DNA from: Clostridia bacterium
GTDB lineage: Bacteria; Bacillota; Clostridia; Christensenellales; Aristaeellaceae
NCBI GenBank assembly: GCA_017397895.1
Contig: JAFQHP010000009.1
Coordinates: 1-64,000 of the forward strand
Direction: 5' to 3'
Length of the DNA stretch: 64,000 nucleotides
Positions 1 to 6,472 of the stretch are shown here, piece after piece; position 1 is the first letter of the stretch, and every line of letters begins with the position of its first letter. Position numbers and translations under genes: made by a program. The notes below the pieces were generated by a model, which worked only from the letters and a program-made list of their open reading frames with translations, was not told the origin of the DNA and searched no databases.

Positions 1-156
1 CGCTATGTTGTCGTGCTGCTTGCTCTTCTTGATATATTTCGCTACGGAATCCGGGGAGCGTTTGATCTCTCTTGCTACGGCGGCGTATGTACCCAGCTTA
101 TCGTACAAAAGGATCATCTTCTCAATCTCTTCCGGCGTAATTCGCTTCGCGCCCAT
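1..156 (-). CDS. Small helix-turn-helix-like protein (partial, C-terminus outside window)
   Basis: Only the first 52 codons are inside the window. The translation begins MGAKRITPEEIEKM and continues with a helix-rich segment (KLGTYAAVAREIKRS followed by PDSVAKYIKKS) that looks like a homeodomain-like HTH of the kind found in phage and transposon regulators or terminase-like small proteins. The ATG at 156 is preceded by an AAGGTGAT-type ribosome binding site that overlaps the stop codon of the upstream gene at 166, so the two are co-transcribed. The function is not recognised; the HTH is an inference from the residue pattern. The context of short AT-richer genes suggests a mobile element. Confidence 0.6.
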   Translation of the reverse strand, partial: MGAKRITPEEIEKMILLYDKLGTYAAVAREIKRSPDSVAKYIKKSKQHDNIA

Positions 157-165
157 AAGATCACC

Positions 166-393
166 TTACTTCGATTCGTTCTTAGGCGTGCGCTTCACCA
201 CCACGTCGCTCTGACGCTTCAAATTCGTGTCCGTATTAGACATTGCTTTCTCAAAGCATTCACGGATGTATTCCATCGGCTTCACTTCGGGAACGCCATT
301 CTCACGACGGAAAGCGTTCAGCTCTTCGATCTTGGCAAAGAACTTGTCGGGAACAATGATGTACTTCTTATCGGTATCAATGGTAATCTTCAT
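166..393 (-). CDS. Small hypothetical protein of the accessory region (75 aa)
   Basis: This 75-residue acidic/basic protein starts MKITIDTDKKYIIVPDKFF and ends in a lysine-rich tail. A strong AGGAGG lies just upstream of the ATG. It has no signal peptide, membrane segment or recognised catalytic motif. Its stop lies 10 bases before the start of the next gene on the same strand, so the pair forms a small operon driven by the promoter at 445-473. Proteins of this size and composition are common in phages and integrative elements, but no family is claimed. Confidence 0.6.
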   Translation of the reverse strand: MKITIDTDKKYIIVPDKFFAKIEELNAFRRENGVPEVKPMEYIRECFEKAMSNTDTNLKRQSDVVVKRTPKNESK

Positions 394-444
394 GGGGAAT
401 CCTCCTTCTTTTGTCCGGCAATGAGCTGCCGTTGCTGTACTTCC

Positions 445-473
445 ATTGTAGGAGGATCACCGGCGAAAGTCAC
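445..473 (-). promoter_or_regulatory. Sigma-A-type promoter of the small accessory operon
   Basis: Read on the minus strand, GTGACT (468-473) and TACAAT (445-450) are separated by exactly 17 bases, matching 4/6 and 5/6 of the -35/-10 consensus, about 50 bases upstream of the start at 393. Confidence 0.6.
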
Positions 474-521
474 GATACATTACCTGATACCGCGATACAA
501 TTTCGATAATATCAATGTATC
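474..521. promoter_or_regulatory. Candidate operator: repeated GATAC motifs with an outer inverted repeat
   Basis: GATAC occurs at 474, 486 and 494, and its reverse GTATC at 517. GATACAT (474-480) and ATGTATC (515-521) form an inverted repeat that encloses the others. The block sits immediately upstream of the -35 element of the small operon, as expected for an activator or repressor site. The adjacent XRE-type regulator is the obvious candidate ligand, by inference. Confidence 0.45.
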
Positions 522-537
522 AAGGCATATTTACAGC

Positions 538-560
538 AAAAACCGCCCTGTTACGGGCGG
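538..560 (-). terminator. Rho-independent terminator of the XRE membrane regulator
   Basis: On the minus strand CCGCCC (complement of 555-560) pairs with GGGCGG (complement of 543-548) across a 6-base loop and is followed by a T5 run (538-542). It lies 10 bases after the stop of the regulator at 570. Confidence 0.8.
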
Positions 561-569
561 CGTATCACT

Positions 570-1409
570 TTATTCGGCCAATTCCTGCGAAAACTGGACA
601 AGAGTGCGGAATTGCAATTCATTTCCGTTGGCATCAGTACCCTTTATCAAGATACCCATATGCGTTATCGCTTGTACCGGCATGCCTGAACCTAAATACT
701 GAACTCCATTTGCCGGAATGGTATTGTCGCCCCATGCAGAGGTAATCCATTCGCTATTTTCTGTCTTTGCGCTCTTCGGCATGTCACCATTGAACGGCTG
801 CATAGTTAATTCAGTGACAGTAAACGGAATTCCATTATGTTCCACAAGAATAATCTGATAATACCAGATATTTCGATCGCCACCATCAGGATTTGGCTGC
901 GCCATAACCGGATTCTGGTCTGGCGTGATAGTGATAAATGCTTTTCCCTCTTCAATCACATCAGCTTCTTGGAACCAAGCGAGAGAATACGGCGTTATAA
1001 CCGGTTGCGTCAATGCATTGATTTGCTTCTGCAAATTGGATGTTGTGCAGAGCATAATAACCAGCATTGCGGCGAATACACCGCCTACAATCGCAGCGCA
1101 GAGCCATGCAGGAACATTTTTCTGCAAAAGCGCATGGAGAGAGGATTTCTTTTCTGCGGAAGCAGCCTCACCCTGCGAATCAGTCGCTTTCGCAGTTTGT
1201 CCCTCGGGCGATTGTGCTTGCTCTTGCTCTATTACAAACTTGCATTGGAGAACTTCTTCCAATTCTCTGATTTCTTCTGCTTTCGGCGGTCTGAGTCCCG
1301 TTTCCCAATGAGAAATCTTGCCGCGTGATACATGAATCCGTTCGGCAAGATCATCTTGGCTCATACCCAGACGATTTCTTGCTTCTCTGATCTGATCTCC
1401 GATCTTCAT
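570..1409 (-). CDS. XRE-family transcriptional regulator with a transmembrane anchor
   Basis: The 279-residue protein has an N-terminal XRE/Cro helix-turn-helix (about residues 1-60; the recognition part is RGKISHWETGLRPP). A polar linker follows, then one hydrophobic segment (about 103-122, AWLCAAIVGGVFAAM and on), then a C-terminal domain outside the membrane (about 140-279) rich in beta-strand-like sequence and Trp/Tyr. The likely topology is a cytoplasmic DNA-binding domain with a sensory domain on the far side, as in other membrane-anchored XRE proteins. The ligand is unknown. It has its own promoter (1451-1479) overlapped by an inverted repeat, suggesting autoregulation. It is probably cargo or control of the accessory element at the window edge. 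Confidence 0.8.
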   Translation of the reverse strand: MKIGDQIREARNRLGMSQDDLAERIHVSRGKISHWETGLRPPKAEEIRELEEVLQCKFVIEQEQAQSPEGQTAKATDSQGEAASAEKKSSLHALLQKNVPAWLCAAIVGGVFAAMLVIMLCTTSNLQKQINALTQPVITPYSLAWFQEADVIEEGKAFITITPDQNPVMAQPNPDGGDRNIWYYQIILVEHNGIPFTVTELTMQPFNGDMPKSAKTENSEWITSAWGDNTIPANGVQYLGSGMPVQAITHMGILIKGTDANGNELQFRTLVQFSQELAE

Positions 1410-1410
1410 A

Positions 1411-1446
1411 GATGTAATTTCTCCCTACGCATAGGATTTTTACATC
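1411..1446. promoter_or_regulatory. Inverted repeat GATGTAA...TTACATC upstream of the XRE regulator
   Basis: GATGTAA (1411-1417) and TTACATC (1440-1446) are perfect inverted copies lying between the -10 element and the start codon. This is a typical place for an autorepressor operator. Confidence 0.45.
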
Positions 1447-1450
1447 TAAT

Positions 1451-1479
1451 ATTATACTAAAACGGGCCATTTTCTGCAA
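1451..1479 (-). promoter_or_regulatory. Promoter of the XRE membrane regulator
   Basis: On the minus strand TTGCAG (1474-1479), a 17-base spacer and a perfect TATAAT (1451-1456) lie about 42 bases upstream of the start codon at 1409. Confidence 0.7.
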
Positions 1480-1720
1480 GATGAGGCGATTTCAGATGAA
1501 ATTGAGCTTGTTTTGGCTAACGTTTGATAAATATTGCAGTTATTCCACCAATTTCAATGAAACTCACAAAAACAAAAGAAAACTCGGAGAAATTCGCAGG
1601 AATAGCACCAAATACATACTTCGCAATAGTGTGCTAATAGGTGTGCAAGGTGAATTTCTCCGAAAAATTTTTCTTTTTCGCAGAATTAGCTTGATTTCTA
1701 TGCACTTGCTCTTGACCATA

Positions 1721-1748
1721 AAGCAAAACGTCCCTCGCGAGAGGGACG
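1721..1748 (-). terminator. Strong hairpin, terminator-like on the minus strand
   Basis: CGTCCCTC (1729-1736) and GAGGGACG (1741-1748) form a perfect 8-bp stem with a GCGA loop. On the minus strand it is followed by TTTTGCTTT. It would stop read-through from lysS into the accessory region. Confidence 0.55.
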
Positions 1749-1804
1749 CTTGCTTGTAAATGGTTGCTTCATTTCACACCATCTTGGCATGTATTCTTGA
1801 TCTG

Positions 1805-1844
1805 ATTGGCGTAAAATTGGCGTAAGATTGGCGTATTTGGCGTA
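1805..1844. repeat. Four direct repeats (A/T)TTGGCGTA spaced 11, 11 and 9 bases
   Basis: ATTGGCGTA occurs at 1805, 1816 and 1827, and TTTGGCGTA at 1836. The near-helical spacing resembles arm-type sites bound by a tyrosine recombinase or excisionase at an attachment site. No integrase gene is in the window, so the role is inferred. Confidence 0.5.
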
Positions 1845-1867
1845 TTTCAGCGACCATCAACGCCCGA

Positions 1868-1891
1868 AAACCCTTGAAAATCAAGGCTTTT
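1868..1891. terminator. Bidirectional-looking hairpin at the lysS 3' end
   Basis: CCTTGA (1872-1877) pairs with TCAAGG (1881-1886) around AAA. It is followed by T6 on the plus strand and a TTTT run on the minus strand, directly after the lysS stop codon. It may double as the core of an attachment site. Confidence 0.5.
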
Positions 1892-3391
1892 TTAATTCTG
1901 CGGCTTCATCGTGGGGAACAGGATGACTTCGCGGATGGTATCGCTGCCGGTAAGCAGCATCACGCACCGATCAATGCCGATGCCCATGCCGCCGGTGGGA
2001 GGCATACCGTATTCCAGGGCGTTGAGGAAATCTTCGTCCAGCATTTCAGCTTCATCATCGCCCCGTTCACGCAGCTCCAGCTGCTTTTCGAAGCGGCTGC
2101 GCTGGTCGATGGGATCGTTCAGTTCGGAATAGGCATTGCCCATTTCGCTGTGGCAGATGAAGGCTTCGAAACGTTCGGTCAGCCGGGGATCCTGGGGGCT
2201 GCGTTTGGTCAGCGGGGACACTTCCACGGGATACATGGTGATGAAGGTGGGCTGGATCAGGTGTTCTTCCACCTTCTGATCGAAGCAGGCATAGAGGGCG
2301 TTGCCCCAGGTCTTGTCAGCGGTTTCGGCCAGCTCCACTCCCTTTGCCTTAGCAGCGGCCACGGCTTCGGCATCGTCGGAAATAGTGCCAAAGTCAATGC
2401 CCACATATTCCTTCACCGCTTCCACCATGGTCATGCGGCGCCAGCCGGGGGCCAGGTTGATCTTTTCGCCCATCCATTCCACTTCGTACGTGCCCAGGAT
2501 TTCCTTGGCAGCGCCGGAAATGATACCTTCGCAGATGTCCATCATGTCATGGAAATCGGCATAGGCCTGGTACAGTTCCACAGAAGTGAATTCAGGGTTA
2601 TGCTTGGGGTCCATGCCTTCGTTTCGGAAAATGCGGCCAATTTCGTACACCCGGTCCATGCCGCCAACGATCAGCCGCTTGAGGGGCAGTTCGGTGGCGA
2701 TGCGCATGTACATATTGATGTCCAGGGTGTTGTGGTGGGTGACGAAAGGACGGGCAGTGGCGCCACCGGCGATGGTGTTGAGCACCGGGGTTTCCACTTC
2801 GATATAGCCCATATTGTCCAGGTAATTGCGCATGAACTTGATGAACTTGGAGCGGATGATGAAGTTCTTCTTCACGTCCGGGTTCACAATCAGGTCCAGA
2901 TACCGCTGGCGGAAGCGCAGGTCGGTATCCACAAGGCCGTGGAACTTTTCGGGCAGCACCTTCAGGGACTTGCTGAGCAGTGTCATTTCCTTCACATGGA
3001 TGGACACCATGCCGGTCTTGGTGCGGAAGGGAACGCCCTTCACGCCGAAAATATCGCCGATATCGCTCTTTTTGAAGGCCGCATAGGCTTCTTCGCCCAG
3101 GTCGTCACGGGTGACATAAATCTGGATATTGCCCTGGCGGTCCAAAAGACTGGCAAAGCTGGCCTTGCCCATCACGCGGCGGCTCATCATACGGCCGGCC
3201 ACAGAAACCTCCACAGGCTCCGCATCATCCGCAAAACTGCCGATGATGTCCTGGCTGTAGTGGGTCACGTCGTAATGGGTAATTTCAAAAGGATCCTGGC
3301 CGGCGGCCTGCAGGGCAGCCAGCTTGTCCCGGCGGATTTGTTCCTGTTCAGAATAGGAAGGGGTATTCACTTCCTGAGCCATGTTCATCAT
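1892..3391 (-). CDS. lysS: Lysyl-tRNA synthetase, class II
   Basis: This cytoplasmic enzyme charges tRNA-Lys with lysine using ATP. The 499-residue length is normal. The N-terminal OB-fold anticodon-binding domain (about 55-160, VSVAGRMMSRRVMGKASFA) is followed by the class II catalytic core with motif 2 (FRNEGMDPKHNPEFTSVELY) and motif 3 (GGMGIGIDRCVMLL) near the C-terminus. The start region reads ATG ATG AAC ATG behind a GAGGA. The last ATG (3382, MAQEVN) has the best spacing, so the true start may be three codons downstream. It is the third gene of a gdpD-greA-lysS operon, 24 bases after greA. The greA-lysS pairing is common in Bacillota. Confidence 0.97.
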   Translation of the reverse strand: MMNMAQEVNTPSYSEQEQIRRDKLAALQAAGQDPFEITHYDVTHYSQDIIGSFADDAEPVEVSVAGRMMSRRVMGKASFASLLDRQGNIQIYVTRDDLGEEAYAAFKKSDIGDIFGVKGVPFRTKTGMVSIHVKEMTLLSKSLKVLPEKFHGLVDTDLRFRQRYLDLIVNPDVKKNFIIRSKFIKFMRNYLDNMGYIEVETPVLNTIAGGATARPFVTHHNTLDINMYMRIATELPLKRLIVGGMDRVYEIGRIFRNEGMDPKHNPEFTSVELYQAYADFHDMMDICEGIISGAAKEILGTYEVEWMGEKINLAPGWRRMTMVEAVKEYVGIDFGTISDDAEAVAAAKAKGVELAETADKTWGNALYACFDQKVEEHLIQPTFITMYPVEVSPLTKRSPQDPRLTERFEAFICHSEMGNAYSELNDPIDQRSRFEKQLELRERGDDEAEMLDEDFLNALEYGMPPTGGMGIGIDRCVMLLTGSDTIREVILFPTMKPQN

Positions 3392-3415
3392 TCCTCATTT
3401 CTTGCGTGTGGTTGA

Positions 3416-3907
3416 TCAGGCGCGGATGCCCAGAATCTTCAGCGTCATCAGCCCGTCAGGTGCATCCACCGTAACGGTATCCCCCGTCTTGTGGCCCAGC
3501 AGCGCTGCACCCATGGGGCATTCGTTGGAGATTTTGTTGCACAGGGGATCGCTTTCCCGGGCGCCAACGATCGTGTATTCTTCTTCGTCGCCGTCTTCCA
3601 CAAACAGCACCTTCACAATGGTGCCCACGTTCACGGAATCGGTGGATACGTTTTCATCATCGATCACGATGGCGGTGCGGATGGCGTTTTCCAGCTCCAT
3701 AATTTCCGCTTCCAGGCGGCTCTGCTCGTTTTTGGCTTCGTCATATTCGGCATTTTCGCTCAAATCGCCAAAACCCCGGGCAATGCTGATCTGCTCAGCC
3801 ACTTCGGCCCGGCGAACGGTGGTCAGGTACTGGAGCTTTTCTTCCATTTTCCGCATGCCTTCGGGAGATACCACGGTCTTATTCAGGTGTTCATGTACTT
3901 CGCTCAT
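3416..3907 (-). CDS. greA: Transcription elongation factor GreA
   Basis: GreA enters the RNA polymerase secondary channel and stimulates cleavage of backtracked transcripts. The 163-residue protein has the N-terminal coiled coil (about 10-85). The acidic tip motif DLSENAEYDEAKNEQ holds the catalytic acidic residues. The FKBP-like C-terminal domain follows (about 90-163, ending TLKILGIRA). Its start codon overlaps the last codons of the upstream phosphodiesterase (3904-3907), so translation is coupled. Paralogy with GreB is unlikely in this phylum. Confidence 0.97.
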   Translation of the reverse strand: MSEVHEHLNKTVVSPEGMRKMEEKLQYLTTVRRAEVAEQISIARGFGDLSENAEYDEAKNEQSRLEAEIMELENAIRTAIVIDDENVSTDSVNVGTIVKVLFVEDGDEEEYTIVGARESDPLCNKISNECPMGAALLGHKTGDTVTVDAPDGLMTLKILGIRA

Positions 3908-4737
3908 TTTTCTTCCTCCTCATTCTTTCCGGGCAGATAATTTTCGAAGATGACCATATCGCAGATATGCCGCACCTTCTCTTCTTCTGCTTCCGAACGC
4001 ACCGTCCACACAGCCAGCGGGGCCCTGAAGACGCGGCGCATCATTTGATAACATAACTTTTTCGTGTCCGTATGCTGATAAGCCACATAATCGGGCACAG
4101 ATATCCGGTCAAACATCAGGTTGCCGGCCAGGATTTCTGCCATTTTCCTGATGGAAAACCCATCTCCCTTGGGGCAGGCGCGGGCTAATTGCCCACGTAC
4201 CGTATCCTTTGCATGGTTTTTGAAATAGCGCAGCTGGAAGGGGTCAAAGCTTTGCACGGCATAAGGGCCACGATAGCATTTCAGCACTTCCCATGTTTTT
4301 TCCGCAACAGAGGAATCCCCCATCCGGTGGCTTTTGATTTCCACCAGCAAGGGCGCCTTTCCCTGCACCAGGGACAGCACATCCTCAAAAAGAGGAATCC
4401 CCTGCCCGTCCGGCAGGCGCAGCCTTTGCACTTCCTTCAGCGTCATCTCCCGGACGGACCGCCTGTCGCCGCACAGCCTTTCCGGGGTATCGTCGTGGAA
4501 CACCACCAGACGGTTGTCTTTGGTCAGCCGCACATCCAGTTCGATGCCGTATTCTTGTTCCATGGCCAGGCGGAATGCCGCCACAGAATTTTCGGACACG
4601 CCATTGCCATGCAGGCCCCGATGGGCATAATACGTCTGCCCCATCAGCCGCCCTTTTCCTTTGCTTCTTAAAGCAGGCGCTGCCAGCAGAACATACATAA
4701 GCACGCAGCAAACAGCCGCAGCGATGATCACCGCCAT
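3904..4737 (-). CDS. Membrane-anchored glycerophosphodiester phosphodiesterase
   Basis: It hydrolyses glycerophosphodiesters (deacylated phospholipids) to glycerol-3-phosphate and an alcohol. The start is placed at ATG 4737 because ACGGAGGAAACAA precedes it directly. A longer frame to 4827 exists but begins inside the promoter. The protein (277 aa) opens with one membrane segment (about 2-20), then a GDPD TIM barrel with YAHRG (38-41), ELDVR (66-70) and the metal/acid-base motif HDDTPE (81-86). The single anchor suggests action at the outer face of the membrane. It heads an operon with greA and lysS. Confidence 0.9.
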   Translation of the reverse strand: MAVIIAAAVCCVLMYVLLAAPALRSKGKGRLMGQTYYAHRGLHGNGVSENSVAAFRLAMEQEYGIELDVRLTKDNRLVVFHDDTPERLCGDRRSVREMTLKEVQRLRLPDGQGIPLFEDVLSLVQGKAPLLVEIKSHRMGDSSVAEKTWEVLKCYRGPYAVQSFDPFQLRYFKNHAKDTVRGQLARACPKGDGFSIRKMAEILAGNLMFDRISVPDYVAYQHTDTKKLCYQMMRRVFRAPLAVWTVRSEAEEEKVRHICDMVIFENYLPGKNEEEEK

Positions 4738-4763
4738 TTGTTTCCTCCGTTGCCATGCGCACC

Positions 4764-4784
4764 AATGGGCATACCACGCCCATT
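4764..4784. promoter_or_regulatory. Inverted repeat in the gdpD leader
   Basis: AATGGGC (4764-4770) and GCCCATT (4778-4784) are perfect inverted copies between the -10 element and the ribosome binding site of the gdpD-greA-lysS operon. This could be an operator or an RNA hairpin. Confidence 0.4.
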
Positions 4785-4798
4785 GAACAGCATGATCT

Positions 4799-4827
4799 AT
4801 TATACATGAAACACCCTGAAATTGCAA
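4799..4827 (-). promoter_or_regulatory. Promoter of the gdpD-greA-lysS operon
   Basis: TTGCAA (4822-4827) and a perfect TATAAT (4799-4804) on the minus strand are separated by 17 bases, 62 bases upstream of the gdpD start. Confidence 0.8.
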
Positions 4828-4890
4828 CCGGCGCAGCCCTTCTTTTCACTGCCTCAAAGGGCTATTTTCCGCCGTTTTTTTGCATTTTTC

Positions 4891-5532
4891 TTATCTTCTT
4901 GTGTTGATGCGGTATTGCAGGCGCTTGAAGGCCATTTTTCCCTGCAGATACACATCCTTCCCCAGGAACAGGAAAAACGGAAGCAGGCTGAACGCCATCC
5001 CGATGCGCCCCGCCCATCCGCTTTGCAGGAACATGATCACCAGCAGCACCGCATCCGCAATGCCGATCCATTTGGCCTTGATGGGCAGAAAGAACATCAC
5101 CATGAACTGATGATCCGGATACAGGGCGGCAAAGCACAAAAGAAGGCTCAGGTTCAGATACTCGTTGGTGGCATAGCCGGTAATGAAGCCGGCAATGATA
5201 TTGCACAATACCCCAATCACATAATACAACATGAACCTGGCACTGCCCCACCTGCCCTCCAGGGAAGAGCCGATGAAATAGTAAAAATACAGGCTGAACA
5301 ATATCCAGATGAAGGACCCTGTGGGCGGCAGGGCAATGAAGGTTACAAGCCGCCATACCTGCCCCCGCATGATCAGATCCCGGTTAAAGTACAACAGCTG
5401 GGACGCACTGCGCAGCATGGGCAGATAATCCAGCACAAACACACCCAGCATGGCAATGCACACATATTTCATCAGATCCCTGACGGCAAAGCGGTTTATT
5501 TTCCATTCCATCCGGTTCAGAAACTTCTGCAT
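4891..5532 (-). CDS. Rhomboid-like multi-spanning membrane protein, probably non-proteolytic
   Basis: The 213-residue protein has about five to six hydrophobic segments. It shows the rhomboid/derlin-type L1 loop signature GQVWRLVTF (about 57-65), followed by the YYFIGSSLEGRWGS segment typical of rhomboid-fold proteins of Bacillota. The canonical serine motif GxSG is not visible at the expected position: the region after GFITGYATNEY reads LNLSLLLCF. A matching His near the end is also not obvious. It is therefore likely a pseudo-rhomboid with a chaperone or adaptor role, by inference. The start is supported by AGAGGTGA and a TTGACA-type promoter. It is separate from the gdpD operon. Confidence 0.7.
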   Translation of the reverse strand: MQKFLNRMEWKINRFAVRDLMKYVCIAMLGVFVLDYLPMLRSASQLLYFNRDLIMRGQVWRLVTFIALPPTGSFIWILFSLYFYYFIGSSLEGRWGSARFMLYYVIGVLCNIIAGFITGYATNEYLNLSLLLCFAALYPDHQFMVMFFLPIKAKWIGIADAVLLVIMFLQSGWAGRIGMAFSLLPFFLFLGKDVYLQGKMAFKRLQYRINTRR

Positions 5533-5552
5533 TCTTTGTTCACCTCTTTCCC

Positions 5553-5581
5553 AGTATACTCCCGGGCATTTCCAATGTCAA
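5553..5581 (-). promoter_or_regulatory. Promoter of the rhomboid-like gene
   Basis: Perfect TTGACA (5576-5581) and TATACT (5553-5558) on the minus strand with a 17-base spacer, just upstream of the start at 5532. Confidence 0.8.
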
Positions 5582-5600
5582 TTGCTGCCCCATTTCCGAC

Positions 5601-5637
5601 AAAAAAGGGGGGAAACCGCCAGGCAGTTTCCCCTTTG
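5601..5637 (-). terminator. Terminator of the exported flavin-related protein gene
   Basis: On the minus strand a stem of about 11 bp (AAGGGGAAAC paired with GTTTCCCCCC) ends in TTTTTT, about 30 bases after the stop at 5667. Confidence 0.8.
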
Positions 5638-5666
5638 TATTGTCCCTGATAAAATAAATAATGGAA

Positions 5667-6212
5667 TTAATGGGCGTTGGTATTGGCCAGCTGCAGGGCC
5701 TGCATGAAGCTGGCCACGATGATGGAGCAGCTGGTCTTCATATCAGCGTCAACCAGCTTGCCGTCTTCAGCCAGTTCAAAGCCCAGCACTTCTTCCACAG
5801 TCTTGCCGATGCAGAAGGATTCGAAAGCAGCAGCCTGGGTGTACCATTCACCGGCGGGAGCCTTGGCGTAGGCCACCATGCCATAGTTTTCCTTCAGTTC
5901 CACCTTGGAAGCGATCACGCTGTTGGCTTCGTTCAGGGCTTCGCCCTTGGCATTGAAGCCCAGCTTGGACTGGGTCATGTCAAAACGGATGGACTTGATC
6001 TTGCCATCGTCGCCCAGCACCAGGGCGCAGGTGGTGGTTTCCACGGTATAGCCGCCGTCGTAAGCGTCGCCGTCTTCTTCATAGGCGCTTTCCACGCTGG
6101 TCAGCACAGTGTAGGCGCCCAGGCCAACGGTTTCGGCAGAAGCAGTGCCCACGCTCACAGCGCCCAGCACCAGGCATACAGCCAGCAGCATAACAAGCAG
6201 TTTCTTGGTCAT
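5667..6212 (-). CDS. Exported protein with FMN-binding-like fold, divergent from apbE
   Basis: The start at 6212 is chosen because GAGGAGG precedes that ATG and the resulting 181-aa protein begins with a clear signal peptide (KKLLVMLLAVCLVLGA, cleavage near TASAE). The mature part has the pattern of periplasmic FMN-binding-domain proteins (TTTCALVLGDDGKIKSIRFD, then EWYTQAAAFESFCIGKTVEEV). No SGAT flavinylation motif is seen. The divergent neighbour is the FMN transferase apbE of the Rnf operon, so a role in extracytoplasmic flavin or electron transfer is plausible but inferred. It has its own promoter and terminator. Confidence 0.6.
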   Translation of the reverse strand: MTKKLLVMLLAVCLVLGAVSVGTASAETVGLGAYTVLTSVESAYEEDGDAYDGGYTVETTTCALVLGDDGKIKSIRFDMTQSKLGFNAKGEALNEANSVIASKVELKENYGMVAYAKAPAGEWYTQAAAFESFCIGKTVEEVLGFELAEDGKLVDADMKTSCSIIVASFMQALQLANTNAH

Positions 6213-6252
6213 TTGGGGTTCCTCCTCAGTTGTATTTTTATTGTATGTCGCT

Positions 6253-6281
6253 ATTATATACCATTCTGCCCGTTTCAACAA
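6253..6281 (-). promoter_or_regulatory. Promoter of the exported flavin-related protein
   Basis: TTGTTG (6276-6281) and a perfect TATAAT (6253-6258) on the minus strand, spacer 17 bases. Confidence 0.65.
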
Positions 6282-6372
6282 TACTCTCAGAAAATTTTTC
6301 ACTGCCATTTTCTTCAGTATATTTGCCATTTCTATGGAAATGTTTCGTTTTATTGACAATTGCTCATTTCGC

Positions 6373-6401
6373 TTGCATACAGGACATTTATTTGCTATAA
6401 T
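6373..6401 (+). promoter_or_regulatory. Promoter of the apbE-rnf operon
   Basis: TTGCAT (6373-6378), a 17-base spacer and a perfect TATAAT (6396-6401) lie 71 bases upstream of the apbE start. No other promoter of this quality was noticed before rnfB, so apbE to rnfB is probably one transcript. Confidence 0.75.
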
Positions 6402-6472
6402 ACTCTGTGGCATTTAATATTGAATAAGCCCATTTTTTCCATCCAAATCCTCAGTCAGAAAGGATCGCAGCC

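Larger units (their letters stand above)
1480..1867. other. AT-rich non-coding stretch, probable end of an integrated element
   Basis: No gene is supported here. An open frame at 1481-1759 lacks a ribosome binding site and has implausible composition. The stretch holds a hairpin at 1729-1748 and a cluster of four near-identical 9-base direct repeats (1805-1844), next to the lysS 3' end. Composition is clearly more AT-rich than the genes that follow from 1892. Confidence 0.5.

Noticed and set aside
1481..1759. A 92-codon plus-strand open frame in the AT-rich gap
   Set aside because: No ribosome binding site, biased composition, and it runs through the hairpin at 1729-1748; treated as non-coding.
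1874..3415. A 513-codon open frame on the plus strand
   Set aside because: Antisense shadow of lysS.
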